Assembly: GCA_022791975.1 (NCBI GenBank)
Contig: JAAWAC010000035.1
Span: 1-64,000, forward strand
DNA: 64,000 bases
Direction of reading: 5' to 3'
Source of the DNA: Lachnospiraceae bacterium
GTDB taxonomy: Bacteria > Bacillota > Clostridia > Lachnospirales > Lachnospiraceae
This document shows, one piece after another, positions 51,015 to 60,365 of the stretch (position 1 is the stretch's first letter; every line of letters begins with the position of its first letter). The translations under genes and the position numbers were made by a program. The notes under the pieces are model-generated. The model ran no database searches. It was not told the origin of the DNA and was given only the letters and a program-made list of their open reading frames with translations.

Positions 51015-51692
51015 TTACAGTTCAATCCTCTGGGAAGGCAGATCCTCCGCCCGCTTTAGTCCGGAGCCTTGTCCCTCTTTTTTATATTTTCTAATAATCA
51101 GGAACACTGTCAAAATCAACAAAAATATGCTTATGGCAAACATAATCCGCACTGCTGTAAAGCTTACGAACTTAATCACAAGAGGCTCCCCCATGGCATC
51201 CAGCTCGCTCTGGGTATACCCCATATCTTCCAGATACTCATAGAAATATCCAGCCAGCTCATCGTCCATAGGGTCCACAACTCCGGTCATATATTTTTCT
51301 GTAGTAGGCTCCGGTCCTCCCATCAGGTATTCATAGGTTTCATCTGTGATTTTTCCCAGCTCACTCACATCCACCTCCCGTCCCTTTAATCCCACATAAC
51401 CTGTGGCCGTTGGAATCAGATAATAGCGACCGTTCTTACTGCTTCGGGTGCTTCCGTCCTTGTATTTGGTGGTAGAAGTTTCCGTGGCAAAGTAGTCAAT
51501 GATAAACGGTACATTTCCCTCCACATGACTGCCCACCTTGAGCTCCTCTCCATTCAGCATGTCCTCAAAGCTGATGATTGGCTTTAAGGAAACCACAAAA
51601 TCCCTGGCACTCATATAGAACATCCCACAGGCAAAAGCCAGAAGTATCCACATGTCTATTCCCATCGCCCTGAAAAATCTCTTTATATCCAT
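51015..51692 (-). CDS. Membrane protein of unknown function, two spans
   Basis: The 225-residue product has a span near the N terminus (about 11-32), an external domain of about 130 residues (KVGSHVEGNVPFIIDYFATE, GRYYLIPTATGYVGLKG) and a second span (about 178-202), followed by a basic cytosolic tail. The ribosome-binding site is AAAGGAG. I recall similar proteins of Clostridia under recent DUF numbers but will not name one. The gene at 51715 is upstream by 22 bp and likely co-transcribed. Confidence 0.78.
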   Translation of the reverse strand: MDIKRFFRAMGIDMWILLAFACGMFYMSARDFVVSLKPIISFEDMLNGEELKVGSHVEGNVPFIIDYFATETSTTKYKDGSTRSSKNGRYYLIPTATGYVGLKGREVDVSELGKITDETYEYLMGGPEPTTEKYMTGVVDPMDDELAGYFYEYLEDMGYTQSELDAMGEPLVIKFVSFTAVRIMFAISIFLLILTVFLIIRKYKKEGQGSGLKRAEDLPSQRIEL

Positions 51693-51714
51693 TTCTCTCT
51701 TCTCCTTTTGTCTC

Positions 51715-52320
51715 TCATTTATTTTTTAAGGGGCGCCCCCTATGATTTACCCCCAATGTAGTATTCACTCTTTCCTGAAAGGCCTTGGCAAATCCCCGGA
51801 AGGCTTCCGCTTCCTCCGGCTGCTGAATATTCACCTGACATTCCTTGCCAAACTTTGTGTTGCTGGCATCCACCTCCAGGGCATAGATATCTTTCAGACC
51901 CGGAAAATGCAACTGCAAGCAGAATTCATTCCCGCCCACATGGGACAAATTAGAGGCGTCAAAACGCCCGGCCTTTGTGTATACTATCTTTCCAGCCTCT
52001 ATACCGATGGGAATCACCCAGATATGATCCGCCTGGGTAGGCCGAAATCCCACGGCATAATAGTGATACACTTCCCGGCGCATAGTCCTGCTGCCATAAA
52101 CCTCCTTGCTGTGAGCATAGGCTGCCATATATTGTGTCCCATCGGGAACCAGGTTATCAATGAGCTTGCGAATATCCGCCTTCTCCTTGCTATCCACACC
52201 CTTTTTCTCATCAAACTTCGTTTTGATAAGAAAAGCGATCCCCAATACAACAATTACCACAATCGTGGCAATAAATGCCTGTGGACTTACCCCCACCGCC
52301 TCTGCCATCTTCTCAATCAT
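51715..52320 (-). CDS. Membrane-anchored protein of unknown function
   Basis: The 201-residue product has a short N terminus (MIEKMAEAVGVSPQAF) and one span (IATIVVIVVLGIAFLIKT, about 18-36). A soluble part follows (GTQYMAAYAHSKEVYGSRTM, YAVGFRPTQADHIWVIPIGI), with a basic tail (GVNHRGRPLKNK). AGGAGGGGAG precedes the start. With the gene at 51015 it may form a small membrane unit. Confidence 0.78.
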   Translation of the reverse strand: MIEKMAEAVGVSPQAFIATIVVIVVLGIAFLIKTKFDEKKGVDSKEKADIRKLIDNLVPDGTQYMAAYAHSKEVYGSRTMRREVYHYYAVGFRPTQADHIWVIPIGIEAGKIVYTKAGRFDASNLSHVGGNEFCLQLHFPGLKDIYALEVDASNTKFGKECQVNIQQPEEAEAFRGFAKAFQERVNTTLGVNHRGRPLKNK

Positions 52321-52460
52321 GTACTCCCCTCCTGCCTCATATTCCGGTATCCTCCTAAATACCCATGGTCCTGTGGGCCTCAGCGCCTCCCTGCCCCTGA
52401 GACTGTTGATAAAATATTACCATAAAAATACGGCTTTTACCATAGTTTTCATTTGGCCAT

Positions 52461-52489
52461 TTGCAAAAATCATGGAATTGACATATAAT
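52461..52489 (+). promoter_or_regulatory. Promoter of the ABC-class ATPase gene
   Basis: TTGCAA (52461-52466) and TATAAT (52484-52489) are 17 bp apart, 52 bp upstream of the start. Confidence 0.75.
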
Positions 52490-52541
52490 AAAGCCACGCG
52501 CATGTGACAAAATCTCTATTTAGAACAGGAGCACAGACATT

Positions 52542-54239
52542 ATGAAATCATCAGAGGATCTGAGAATAAAATTAAAATCCATTGACCACCGGAGCTACCC
52601 TGCCTACAAGGATCTCCAGGGCGCTTATGACTTTCGGGACTATGTTCTGTCCATTGATCATGTACAGGGCGATCCCTTTGCAGCTCCCTCCCGCCTTTCT
52701 GTAAAGGTAGCTGCCAACCGGGCTGCCTTTCCGCCGGAATTTTCCGACACCTTTGAGAAGCGCATCACCCTCCAGGATCATCTGACCCGGCTTTTTGCCC
52801 GGCAGCTGTCCTCCGGCAGTTTCTCCGCCAAGGGGTCTGGCAAAAGCGGCCTTTTAACCGCCTCCCGCTGCGGACAGGAAATTCTGGAGCGCACGGCCTG
52901 TCGGGTGCAGGAAGGAGCAGTCACCCTGCGGTTTGAAGCTGGCTTTCCCGCAAGGGGACGGACCATCGATGCCAGGGAGCTGGAAAAAATGCTCTTTGAC
53001 ATCCTGCCTGGTTGTGTCCGGGGAAGTCTTTTCTATAAAAATATTCGTCAGGAAAAGCTGAAAAGTGCCATTGCCCTGTGTGAGGACCAGCAGGCTATCC
53101 GGGAACAGCTCTCCTCACAGGGGCTCTGCGCCTTTATTGCCAACGGTTCCATTTTGCCCCGGCAGAGTGGCATTTCCGATCTGCCCTTAAAGGACGGCAT
53201 TCCCTTCCAGTCCCCAGCCTCCCTGGAGGTAAGCTTTCAGCTGCCAAATCGGGGGAAGGTCACAGGCATGGGCATTCCCAAAGGCATTACCCTTTTTGTG
53301 GGAGGCGGCTATCACGGCAAGTCCACGGTGCTGCAAGCCCTGCAAAATGCCGTCTACAATCACATTGAGGGGGATGGAAGGGAGCTGGTTATCGCAGATG
53401 AAAGCGCCTGGAAGCTGCGCTCTGAGGATGGCCGCAGTATTTCCAATGTGGACATCTCTCCTTTTATCCGCCATTTGCCCAATCGCAAGGATACCAAACA
53501 TTTTTCCACGGAGGACGCCAGCGGCAGCACCTCCCAGGCCGCCAATCTCATTGAGAGCATGGAGAGCGGCAGTACCCTGATGCTCATTGACGAGGATACC
53601 TCCGCCACCAACTTTATGATCCGGGACAAGCTGATGCAACAGGTTGTATCTCCAAAGGAGGAGCCTATTACCCCCTTTATTGAACGAGTCCGCAGTCTGT
53701 ATCAGGATTTTGGCATTTCTTCTATTATTGTTGCAGGAAGCTCCGGCTCCTATTTCCATGTGGCGGACACCATAATCCAGATGAAGGAATATATTCCCTG
53801 TGACATTACTGAGAAAGCCAAGGAAGCCGCCCAGGCCTTCCCGGTATTCTCCTCTGCCCAGGAGCTCTTTCCGGACTACCTGTCCAACCGGGCGCCCAAG
53901 CCCAATGTGGCCTTGAAAAAGGAGGAGCGCCTGAAACAAAAAGCCCTGGGAACCAGCGAGCTCTCCCTGGCCAAGGATACGGTGGAGCTGCGCTATCTGG
54001 AACAGCTGCGGGACAGTGAGCAGACCATGGCACTGGCCTATCTGCTAAAATATGTGGAGTTGCAGCTGTTGGATGGCAGAAAAACTCTCTGCCAGGTAGC
54101 GGATCTGTTGGAAAAACAGCTGAATCAGAAAGGGCTGGAGAGTCTCTTTGAAAGAGGAGATGTGCGTGCCTCCCTGGCCCGGCCCCGGAGACAAGAGATC
54201 CTGGCTTGTATCAACCGGTATCGAAAGTTGTATTTTTAA
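52542..54239 (+). CDS. ABC-class ATPase (COG3044 type)
   Basis: The 565-residue product matches the predicted ABC-class ATPases of unknown role. Its P-loop is LFVGGGYHGKSTVLQAL (about residues 250-266), and a late Walker B-like LMLIDEDTSATNFMI comes near residues 347-361. An N-terminal domain of about 240 residues and a C-terminal helical region (about 450-565) frame it. The typical signature loop is not obvious, and there is no membrane partner. The start at 52542 has a weak ribosome-binding site. Confidence 0.88.
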   Translation: MKSSEDLRIKLKSIDHRSYPAYKDLQGAYDFRDYVLSIDHVQGDPFAAPSRLSVKVAANRAAFPPEFSDTFEKRITLQDHLTRLFARQLSSGSFSAKGSGKSGLLTASRCGQEILERTACRVQEGAVTLRFEAGFPARGRTIDARELEKMLFDILPGCVRGSLFYKNIRQEKLKSAIALCEDQQAIREQLSSQGLCAFIANGSILPRQSGISDLPLKDGIPFQSPASLEVSFQLPNRGKVTGMGIPKGITLFVGGGYHGKSTVLQALQNAVYNHIEGDGRELVIADESAWKLRSEDGRSISNVDISPFIRHLPNRKDTKHFSTEDASGSTSQAANLIESMESGSTLMLIDEDTSATNFMIRDKLMQQVVSPKEEPITPFIERVRSLYQDFGISSIIVAGSSGSYFHVADTIIQMKEYIPCDITEKAKEAAQAFPVFSSAQELFPDYLSNRAPKPNVALKKEERLKQKALGTSELSLAKDTVELRYLEQLRDSEQTMALAYLLKYVELQLLDGRKTLCQVADLLEKQLNQKGLESLFERGDVRASLARPRRQEILACINRYRKLYF

Positions 54240-54251
54240 CTGTTGAGAATA

Positions 54252-54276
54252 AATAAGGAACGTTACTCTCCTTATT
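54252..54276 (+). terminator. Small hairpin after the ATPase gene
   Basis: An 8-bp stem AATAAGGA (54252-54259) with TCCTTATT (54269-54276) lies 12 bp after the stop. The stem is A/T-rich and no long U run follows, so it is a weak terminator at best. Confidence 0.4.
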
Positions 54277-54314
54277 GTAAAGGATTGCCCTGCATATATT
54301 ATTTTTACTTGGTA

Positions 54315-54365
54315 CCCTCAGTAGACAAGGGAAAACACGCTCTGTGTGTCTTTGTCCACTGAGGG
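54315..54365 (+). terminator. Hairpin between the ATPase and oxidoreductase genes
   Basis: CCCTCAGT (54315-54322) pairs with ACTGAGGG (54358-54365), extended by AGACAA/TTGTCC with one mismatch, and is followed by ATATTTTATGACTTTTT. The loop is long (about 20 nt). Confidence 0.6.
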
Positions 54366-54416
54366 ATATTTTATGACTTTTTCCCTCTTCTAATCAATAC
54401 ATGTCCGATATTCTTA

Positions 54417-54444
54417 TTGACTTATTTATTTCATTCTGTATGCT
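54417..54444 (+). promoter_or_regulatory. Promoter of the oxidoreductase-SDR operon
   Basis: TTGACT (54417-54422) and TATGCT (54439-54444) have a 16-bp spacer, 66 bp upstream of the start at 54511. Confidence 0.65.
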
Positions 54445-54510
54445 AAAGTTATAAGGGATTTTGGCAACTTTTTTATTATTTTCAAAACAATTTACAAGAG
54501 AGGGGATAAT

Positions 54511-55488
54511 ATGTCTAATCATTTTCCACTGGGTGACAAGGATTTAAAAATCGGTATCCTCGGTATGACCGAGGGCAACGCGCATCCGTTTTCCTGGAGC
54601 GCCATGTACAACGGCTATAACAAAGAGGAAATGTACGAGCACACCCACGAGCTCTATCCTTCCATTCCTGTGTATCTGGGCAAGCAGCCTGCAGAGACCC
54701 TGGGAATTCCCGGGGCACATATCACCCATGTGTGTTTTACCGGCTACGCGGATCGGGAGCTGGCAGAGGCCTGTGCCAGGGCATCTCATATCCCCCATGT
54801 GGTGGATAAGCCGGAGGATCTCATTGGCCAGGTGGACGCTGTAATCTGTGCCACGGACAACGGTTCCGAGCACGTGGAGCGCTGTCGCCCCTTCCTGGAA
54901 GCAGGGCTTCCCATGTTTATTGATAAGCCTTTGGTGGACAACGAAGAAGATCTGAAACAATTTGTAAAATGGCACGATGAGGGAGCTCATTTTATTTCAT
55001 CCTCCTCCATGCGCTACAGCAAGGCCATGGAGCCCTTTTATAAGAATCATTATGAATTCGGAAAGCTTCGTTACATCTGTAGCCCCATGGCGAAAAAATG
55101 GGAGACCTACGGCATCCATGCAGTAGAGGGAATGTTTAATCTACTGGGCCGCGGCTTTGATTCTGTGCAAAATACCGGCACCTTTGAGAGCACCATGGTA
55201 CATCTGCACCATGAGAGCGGATGCTATGTGGATATTCCCATGGGCATCGGCATGTGTGGTCTTGGCATTATGATTCTGGGAGAAGCCGGTTCCACATTGG
55301 TTACAGATAATGATTCCTATTATGAGTTTAAAAAGCAAATGGACAACTTTGTGAAGTATCTGCGCACCGGCGTAGACCCCTACCCCTTTGAGGATACCAT
55401 TGAGATGATGAAAATAATCATTGGCGGAATCCGAAGCCGGGAAGAGGGCGGACGCAAGGTGATGCTCTCAGAAATTCACGAGCGTTAA
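54511..55488 (+). CDS. Gfo/Idh/MocA family oxidoreductase
   Basis: The 325-residue product has a Rossmann start (LKIGILGMTEGNAHPFSWSA, about 11-30), where the second and third Gly of the usual GxGxxG are replaced (GMTEGN), and the catalytic DKP-type motif (MFIDKPLVDNEED, about 133-145). The C-terminal half carries a His-rich sheet (MVHLHHESGCYVDI). It differs strongly from the family member at 2746. Substrate unknown. It is first in a three-gene plus-strand operon with two SDRs, which points to stepwise oxidation or reduction of a sugar-like compound. Confidence 0.87.
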   Translation: MSNHFPLGDKDLKIGILGMTEGNAHPFSWSAMYNGYNKEEMYEHTHELYPSIPVYLGKQPAETLGIPGAHITHVCFTGYADRELAEACARASHIPHVVDKPEDLIGQVDAVICATDNGSEHVERCRPFLEAGLPMFIDKPLVDNEEDLKQFVKWHDEGAHFISSSSMRYSKAMEPFYKNHYEFGKLRYICSPMAKKWETYGIHAVEGMFNLLGRGFDSVQNTGTFESTMVHLHHESGCYVDIPMGIGMCGLGIMILGEAGSTLVTDNDSYYEFKKQMDNFVKYLRTGVDPYPFEDTIEMMKIIIGGIRSREEGGRKVMLSEIHER

Positions 55489-55498
55489 AGGAGGATAT

Positions 55499-56290
55499 AT
55501 GAATATTCTTGAACAATTTTCATTAAAGGGAAAACATGCCCTGATTACCTGCCCGGAATATCCCTACGGGAAGGAAATTGCTGCTGGCCTTTGCTCTGCG
55601 GGAGCCAACGTCTATCTGGCCAGCCCCCATACAGACGCCATGAATCAGGTAGCCGCTGCCTTAAAGGAGGCTGGTGCCACTATCTCCGGCTGCTACTCCT
55701 ATGCCCCCGGCACAGAGGAGGCTGCAGTTGCTCTGGCCGATGCCATAAAAAAAGATTTACCCACCCTGGATATTCTGGTGGAAAACAGCACGGGGCTGCG
55801 CAAGGAAGGCTGGAGCCATTCCTTTGAGGACATTTATGAGGTTCTTCAATTTGCCCAGCTTGGCGTGATGCTTACCGTACAGAAGCTGGGAGAAATTATG
55901 GCCACACAGGGGCATGGCTCCGTGCTTCTCATCTCCGATTATGCTGCCTTAGTCGGCTGTGATCCCTATAATTATAAAGACTGCCCCGAGGATATGACAA
56001 AGGATTTCTCTCTGGAATATGGCTATTTAAAGGGAAGCTTTGTAAACTATGCCCGCCAGGCCGCAGGCTATCTGGGCTCTGCCGGTTGCCGCTGCAACTG
56101 CATTGCCTATGGTCCCTTAGCCGGAACCCGTCCGGAAGCCTTTGAAAACGCTTTTGTCCGCCATTCCCATCTGAAACGCCTAGCTGGTCCGGAGGACGTG
56201 GCCGCCGCCGCTGTATTCTTTGCCTCGGATGCCTCCCGCTTTATCACTGGCACCACACTGGCCGTGGACGGAGGCTACACAGCAAAATAA
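55499..56290 (+). CDS. SDR-family oxidoreductase
   Basis: The 263-residue product is a short-chain dehydrogenase/reductase with a modified cofactor loop (KHALITCPEYPYGKEIAAGL, residues 11-30, in place of TGxxxGxG). The catalytic Tyr/Lys are best matched by EYGYLKGSFVNYARQAAG (about 176-193). It ends in the usual ITGTTLAVDGGYT. The two SDR genes here are similar (shared LFSLKGK/QFSLKGK starts and AVDGGYT ends), suggesting a local duplication. AAAGGAGG precedes it. Confidence 0.87.
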   Translation: MNILEQFSLKGKHALITCPEYPYGKEIAAGLCSAGANVYLASPHTDAMNQVAAALKEAGATISGCYSYAPGTEEAAVALADAIKKDLPTLDILVENSTGLRKEGWSHSFEDIYEVLQFAQLGVMLTVQKLGEIMATQGHGSVLLISDYAALVGCDPYNYKDCPEDMTKDFSLEYGYLKGSFVNYARQAAGYLGSAGCRCNCIAYGPLAGTRPEAFENAFVRHSHLKRLAGPEDVAAAAVFFASDASRFITGTTLAVDGGYTAK

Positions 56291-56328
56291 ACCATATGAA
56301 GTGGCACTTCTAAATTAGGAGGAATTCT

Positions 56329-57135
56329 ATGAATACTTTTGATTTGTTTTCTCTAAAGGGGAAAACTGCATTGATTACAGGTGGCCGTGCCATGTACGGA
56401 AAGGGAGCAACCTGCGCTCTGGCCGATGCCGGCGCCAATATATTCCTGGCCAGCCATTCTCTGAAGCCAGCACAGGAGTTTGCCCAAGAGCTAAAGCAGG
56501 ACAAAGGCGTGGCCGTGGAGGCCCTCTCCTTTGAGCTGGGAAATGTGGATAGCATTCGCGCCATGATACAAACTGTCCTGGACAAAGCCGGGCGCATTGA
56601 CGTGTTTGTCAACAGCAGCCGCATTATTCCTCAGGGTGACGGGGGAAACGGCTGGTTTGAGGATGCCAGGCAAATGGAAGAGGGAGTACGCATGAACTCT
56701 GCCGCCTCTCTCTATATGACCTCTCTGGTAGGAGAGCAGATGATAAAGCAAAAAAGCGGCTCCATCGTAACCTTCGGCTCCATGATGGGCCTCATTGGTG
56801 TGGAACAACATAACTATGACGGAAATCCGTCTATGGCAGAGGGAGCCTTTGGACATATCTATGCCATGGATAAGTCCGGCCTTACTGCCTGGGTTCGCCA
56901 CGCGGCCAGCTATTATGGCCAATATGGCGTCCGTATCAATGCAGTCTGTCCCGGCGGTCTCAAATCCCCTCGTACCAATCCAGTTTTCGAAAAGGAATAC
57001 AGTAAGCATACCCAGCTGGGAAGGCTGGCCAACGACGACGATATCAAAGGCATTATCGCTTTCCTGGCCTCTGATGCCTCTGCTTATTTGACAGGCTTAA
57101 GTATCCCTGTAGATGGAGGCTACACCTGTATTTAA
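56329..57135 (+). CDS. SDR-family oxidoreductase
   Basis: The 268-residue product has a cofactor loop ALITGGRAMYGKGATCALAD (residues 14-33) nearer to the family's TGGxxGIG. The NNAG-type motif is altered (FVNSSR), and the catalytic part is GSMMGLIG...IYAMDKSGLTAWVRHAASYY, where Tyr and Lys in YAMDK are the YxxxK pair. It ends in LTGLSIPVDGGYT. It is the last gene of the operon, before the shared terminator at 57205. Confidence 0.9.
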   Translation: MNTFDLFSLKGKTALITGGRAMYGKGATCALADAGANIFLASHSLKPAQEFAQELKQDKGVAVEALSFELGNVDSIRAMIQTVLDKAGRIDVFVNSSRIIPQGDGGNGWFEDARQMEEGVRMNSAASLYMTSLVGEQMIKQKSGSIVTFGSMMGLIGVEQHNYDGNPSMAEGAFGHIYAMDKSGLTAWVRHAASYYGQYGVRINAVCPGGLKSPRTNPVFEKEYSKHTQLGRLANDDDIKGIIAFLASDASAYLTGLSIPVDGGYTCI

Positions 57136-57204
57136 TATGCAGTATATTTAGAATATGGGTATGGAAGCCCGTTTGCTCCAAGGACTTCCGTCGAAGGGTA
57201 GAAA

Positions 57205-57241
57205 AGTGCCCCCATGAACAAGTCCTGTCCATGGGGGCACT
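57205..57241. terminator. Terminator shared by convergent operons
   Basis: A perfect 12-bp stem AGTGCCCCCATG (57205-57216) with CATGGGGGCACT (57230-57241) and a 13-nt loop is followed by CTTTTTTA on the plus strand. On the minus strand the run after it is TTTTC only. It ends the SDR operon and may also end the MFS transcript. Confidence 0.85.
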
Positions 57242-57246
57242 CTTTT

Positions 57247-58464
57247 TTACTCTCCCCTTGCCTTGACACTGCCCTCCATCCACCTTACAGCCATAATAAA
57301 CAGTACCGCTCCTACCACCATAACCCCCACACAAACCAGCAGCATGGCAGAGACTCCCTGATATTCCAAGACAAATCCGCCCACAAGGCTGGCAAATATG
57401 GAAGCCAGTGTCATCATCATGGTATACAGCGCCTGGCCCTTAACCCTTTCGCCCTTCTCCATGGTCTCGTCAATAAAGGACACCATGGCAGGAAGAAAAA
57501 TTCCAAAGGAGGTTAGCTGAAAACACTGGGCCGCATGAAGCATAGGAACACTCCTGGCAAAAAACAGAAGCACGATTTTAATAGCAAAACAAACAGCGCC
57601 AAATTCCAGCAAAATTCTGTTGGAAATGCGCTGATGGATTTTTTCAAAAAAGATGAGCGGCGGCATTTCCAGAAAAGCCATAAGGGCAAAACTTGTCCCC
57701 ATGTCCCCGCTGGTTCCACCAATACTTTCCACAATCTGAAGCATAAAATTGCTGGTCATGGTATTACTGAAAAAAATACCGGCTCCCCCCACATTTACCA
57801 GCAGAAACAGTCGATTCCTCCGAATAAAAGTAAGGAGATCGATTTCCTTCTCTCCCTCTACATTGGCGTAACCGACTCCTCCTAAAGTTCTCTGCCCGCA
57901 GGCCCTGTGATAGGTTCTATTCAAAAAGAACAGCACCATCATTAGCAAAAGCAGAAAAATCTCCCCTGTGATGGGGAATACCTGTGTGCCAAATTTTTCG
58001 GAAAGACCTCCCAGAACTCCACAGACAATGGCAAAGGATAAAGATCCCATGGATCTGGTAGCACCAAAGTTTATTTTATAACCGCTCTCCTCCAGACGGG
58101 AAGAGAGGGAATTAAAAAGAGGCCGAAGAGCCATCTGCCATGCCAACAGCATTACATAGATTACAGAAAGCGCCAGGCAGGCCTTTGGAATAAACAGGCA
58201 GAGCAAAAGCAGAATCCCTATAAAGGTGTTGGCAAGCTGCGTCATGCCTATAAGCGATACTTTTTGGGATCGATCTGCAAGATCTGCCAGCAGGGGCTGC
58301 ATACATATAGCTATCAGATTTGCTGTAGCTAGAATCAAGCCAATCTGAGAATTGGTATATCCCCGGTCCAGCAAAAACGCAGATGCAAAGGTGTTGGCCG
58401 CAGCATAGGCAGCCCAATACGCCGCATGGGTCCCACCATAGCCGGCATGCAATCGAAATCTCAT
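57247..58464 (-). CDS. MFS transporter, nucleoside/sugar-symporter-like
   Basis: The 405-residue product (start at ATG 58464) has 12 spans. It opens with GYGGTHAAYWAAYAAANTFA (about 8-27) and carries the between-helix loop ANLIAICMQPLLADLADRSQ, a variant of the MFS motif A. The closest group is the LacY/nucleoside-H+ symporter-like family (NUP-like). Because it closes the amino-sugar cluster it may import a sugar or export a product. Confidence 0.87.
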   Translation of the reverse strand: MRFRLHAGYGGTHAAYWAAYAAANTFASAFLLDRGYTNSQIGLILATANLIAICMQPLLADLADRSQKVSLIGMTQLANTFIGILLLLCLFIPKACLALSVIYVMLLAWQMALRPLFNSLSSRLEESGYKINFGATRSMGSLSFAIVCGVLGGLSEKFGTQVFPITGEIFLLLLMMVLFFLNRTYHRACGQRTLGGVGYANVEGEKEIDLLTFIRRNRLFLLVNVGGAGIFFSNTMTSNFMLQIVESIGGTSGDMGTSFALMAFLEMPPLIFFEKIHQRISNRILLEFGAVCFAIKIVLLFFARSVPMLHAAQCFQLTSFGIFLPAMVSFIDETMEKGERVKGQALYTMMMTLASIFASLVGGFVLEYQGVSAMLLVCVGVMVVGAVLFIMAVRWMEGSVKARGE

Positions 58465-58488
58465 AAGCAATCCCGGAGCCTCCCGGCC

Positions 58489-59379
58489 CTACTCCTCTTT
58501 CTTCTTTGCCAACAAAAACACGGTTGCAAGAATACAGACAAACCCCAACAAATCCATAAGCAGAAAACTGGTGTGCAGCCAAACCACAGAGAGAACGGTT
58601 GCGGAAACTGGCTCTATGCTGGCCAACATGCTGGCCCGGACAGAGCCAATGTCCCCTACTCCCTGCAAATATAAGGTATAGGCCAGAATAGTTCCCACTA
58701 CCACCATGCCTCCTACGGCCAGCCATCCCTTTACATCCAGGGCCACCGGAATACTCCAGACCTGTACTACACAGGCCAGAAGAATACCGCCAATCAGCAT
58801 GCCAAAGCCAGTGACCACCATGCTGCCCCACCGGGGCAGCAAACGGGCCGGCAACAGTGTATACATAGCCAGACTCACCGCGGAGAGCAATCCCCAAAAG
58901 AGCCCCTTTTGCGTCAGCACCATAGTGGCCGGATTTCCGTGGGTAGCCAAGAGAAAGGTTCCCAGCACCGCCAGGAAAATGGAGACCACCTCTTTTCCCC
59001 TGGGCAGTCGCCGTCCTCCGAAACAGACTAGAATCATAACCAGCACTGGCCCCAGATACTGGAGCACCGTGGCGGTCCCTGCGTTGGAGTGAGAAATGGC
59101 TGTTAAAAAGGTAAACTGGCTGAACATCAGGCCACAGATCCCAAAAAACACCAGCTGTATTCTGTCCCTGGGCTCCCTCCAAATCCCTGTGAAATTCTCC
59201 CGCTGGCTAAAAAAGGTTACGATCAACAGCGTGATCCCCGCTCCCAGCATACGCATAACCGTGATCCAGCTGGCATCCAGCTGATAATTCATAAACAAAT
59301 ATTGTCCGCATGCGGCGGAAAAGCCCCAACAGGAGCCGCCCAGCAGGGTGCAAAGTACCCCTCTCGCATTCTGTCGCAT
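58489..59379 (-). CDS. DMT-family transporter (EamA type)
   Basis: The 296-residue product has ten spans as two EamA repeats, each ending in a short conserved turn (LQYLGPVLVMILVCFG near 142-157; SIEPVSATVLSVVWLH near 262-277). GGAGGCATAAATACA precedes the ATG. DMT transporters move small metabolites. The gene lies 5 bp after the ROK kinase gene, so its solute is likely tied to amino-sugar use. Confidence 0.88.
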   Translation of the reverse strand: MRQNARGVLCTLLGGSCWGFSAACGQYLFMNYQLDASWITVMRMLGAGITLLIVTFFSQRENFTGIWREPRDRIQLVFFGICGLMFSQFTFLTAISHSNAGTATVLQYLGPVLVMILVCFGGRRLPRGKEVVSIFLAVLGTFLLATHGNPATMVLTQKGLFWGLLSAVSLAMYTLLPARLLPRWGSMVVTGFGMLIGGILLACVVQVWSIPVALDVKGWLAVGGMVVVGTILAYTLYLQGVGDIGSVRASMLASIEPVSATVLSVVWLHTSFLLMDLLGFVCILATVFLLAKKKEE

Positions 59380-59384
59380 TGTAT

Positions 59385-60365
59385 TTATGCCTCCGTATTT
59401 CTCTGCATTCCTGCCGCTGCTTCTCCTCTGGTCACTTCCCTGACAGCAGCTTGAGAGCCGGTTTCCCGTGCCGGCCTTGCCCCAGCTTTTACCATTCTCT
59501 CCGCCGCAATAGCTGCCCCCAGCATGCCCGCTTTGTTTCCCAGCTGTGCCTGTTCTAAGCGGACATTCAGAAAGCTTGGCATTACATAGTCCCGGATTCT
59601 TTTGCGAAGTTCCTTCAAAATATAGGGCTGTGCCATAATGCCGCCCCCCAGCACAATGCAGGAGGGATTAAAAATATGCACCAGGCTGGAAAGTCCCAGC
59701 AAAATTTCCCCGATCCATGCATCCACAATAGCCCGGATTCCAGGCTCCTCCAAGCGGGCAAAGATAATTCTCCCATTCTGTAAAGCCGAATCATAGGCCA
59801 TAGCCTGACGCACCAATGCTGTGGCCGATGCATACTTTTCATAAATTCCGGCCGGAAAGCCTCCCTGACTTTTCTGAACATCTCCATGGGTCACCATGGA
59901 GCCAAATTCTCCTGCTGAAAAGCAGCTTCCCCGATAAATCTGCCGGTTCCGTACAATCGCGCCGCCGATTCCTGTCCCAAGGGTCAGGCATAAAAAATCT
60001 TCCTCACCCCTTCCCGCTCCCAGACAGGCCTCTCCCAGCGCCGCCATATTCACATCATTGTCCACCGCCACCGGCACCAAAAACGTCTCCTCCAAAATTT
60101 GACGAACTTTTGTTCCCGTATAGCCGGGAAGATTTTCATTGGCATAGCGGATTTCACCACGGTCCGTATCTACCTGCCCAGCCGTGCTGATTCCGATGGC
60201 ATCCATCCCCTCATGCCTTCCCAGTATCTCCCTGGCACATTCCATCAAGCCGGAGCCGCCCCTGTCTACAGGCGTAGGTGTCTCTTCTATCTGACACAAT
60301 TCTCCCCCATTATAAATGCCAGATTTGATAAAGGTCCCGCCAATGTCCAGAACTGCTGTTTTCAC
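59385..60365 (-). CDS. ROK-family sugar kinase (N-acetylmannosamine kinase candidate)
   Basis: The product starts at GTG 60365 (GGAGG 7 nt upstream, overlapping the nanE stop as GTGA) and is 326 residues. The ATP motif is LDIGGTFIKSGIY (about 6-18), DNDVNMAALGEA carries the catalytic Asp, and LTLGTGIGGAIV follows. The usual ROK zinc site (CxCGxxGCxE) is absent: the segment after GEFGSMVTHGD has no cysteines. With nanE next to it, ManNAc phosphorylation is the likely role, but glucose or another hexose cannot be excluded. Confidence 0.87.
   Translation of the reverse strand: MKTAVLDIGGTFIKSGIYNGGELCQIEETPTPVDRGGSGLMECAREILGRHEGMDAIGISTAGQVDTDRGEIRYANENLPGYTGTKVRQILEETFLVPVAVDNDVNMAALGEACLGAGRGEEDFLCLTLGTGIGGAIVRNRQIYRGSCFSAGEFGSMVTHGDVQKSQGGFPAGIYEKYASATALVRQAMAYDSALQNGRIIFARLEEPGIRAIVDAWIGEILLGLSSLVHIFNPSCIVLGGGIMAQPYILKELRKRIRDYVMPSFLNVRLEQAQLGNKAGMLGAAIAAERMVKAGARPARETGSQAAVREVTRGEAAAGMQRNTEA

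Noticed and set aside
53187-53939. A 250-codon minus-strand frame opposite the ABC-class ATPase
   Set aside because: The plus-strand protein has Walker motifs and family length; the antisense frame has no family features.
58112-59182. A 356-codon frame on the minus strand overlapping both the DMT and MFS genes
   Set aside because: The same DNA codes the DMT transporter in the proper frame with membrane spans; this frame is low-quality (Gly/Ser/Cys/Trp-rich) and has no ribosome-binding site.
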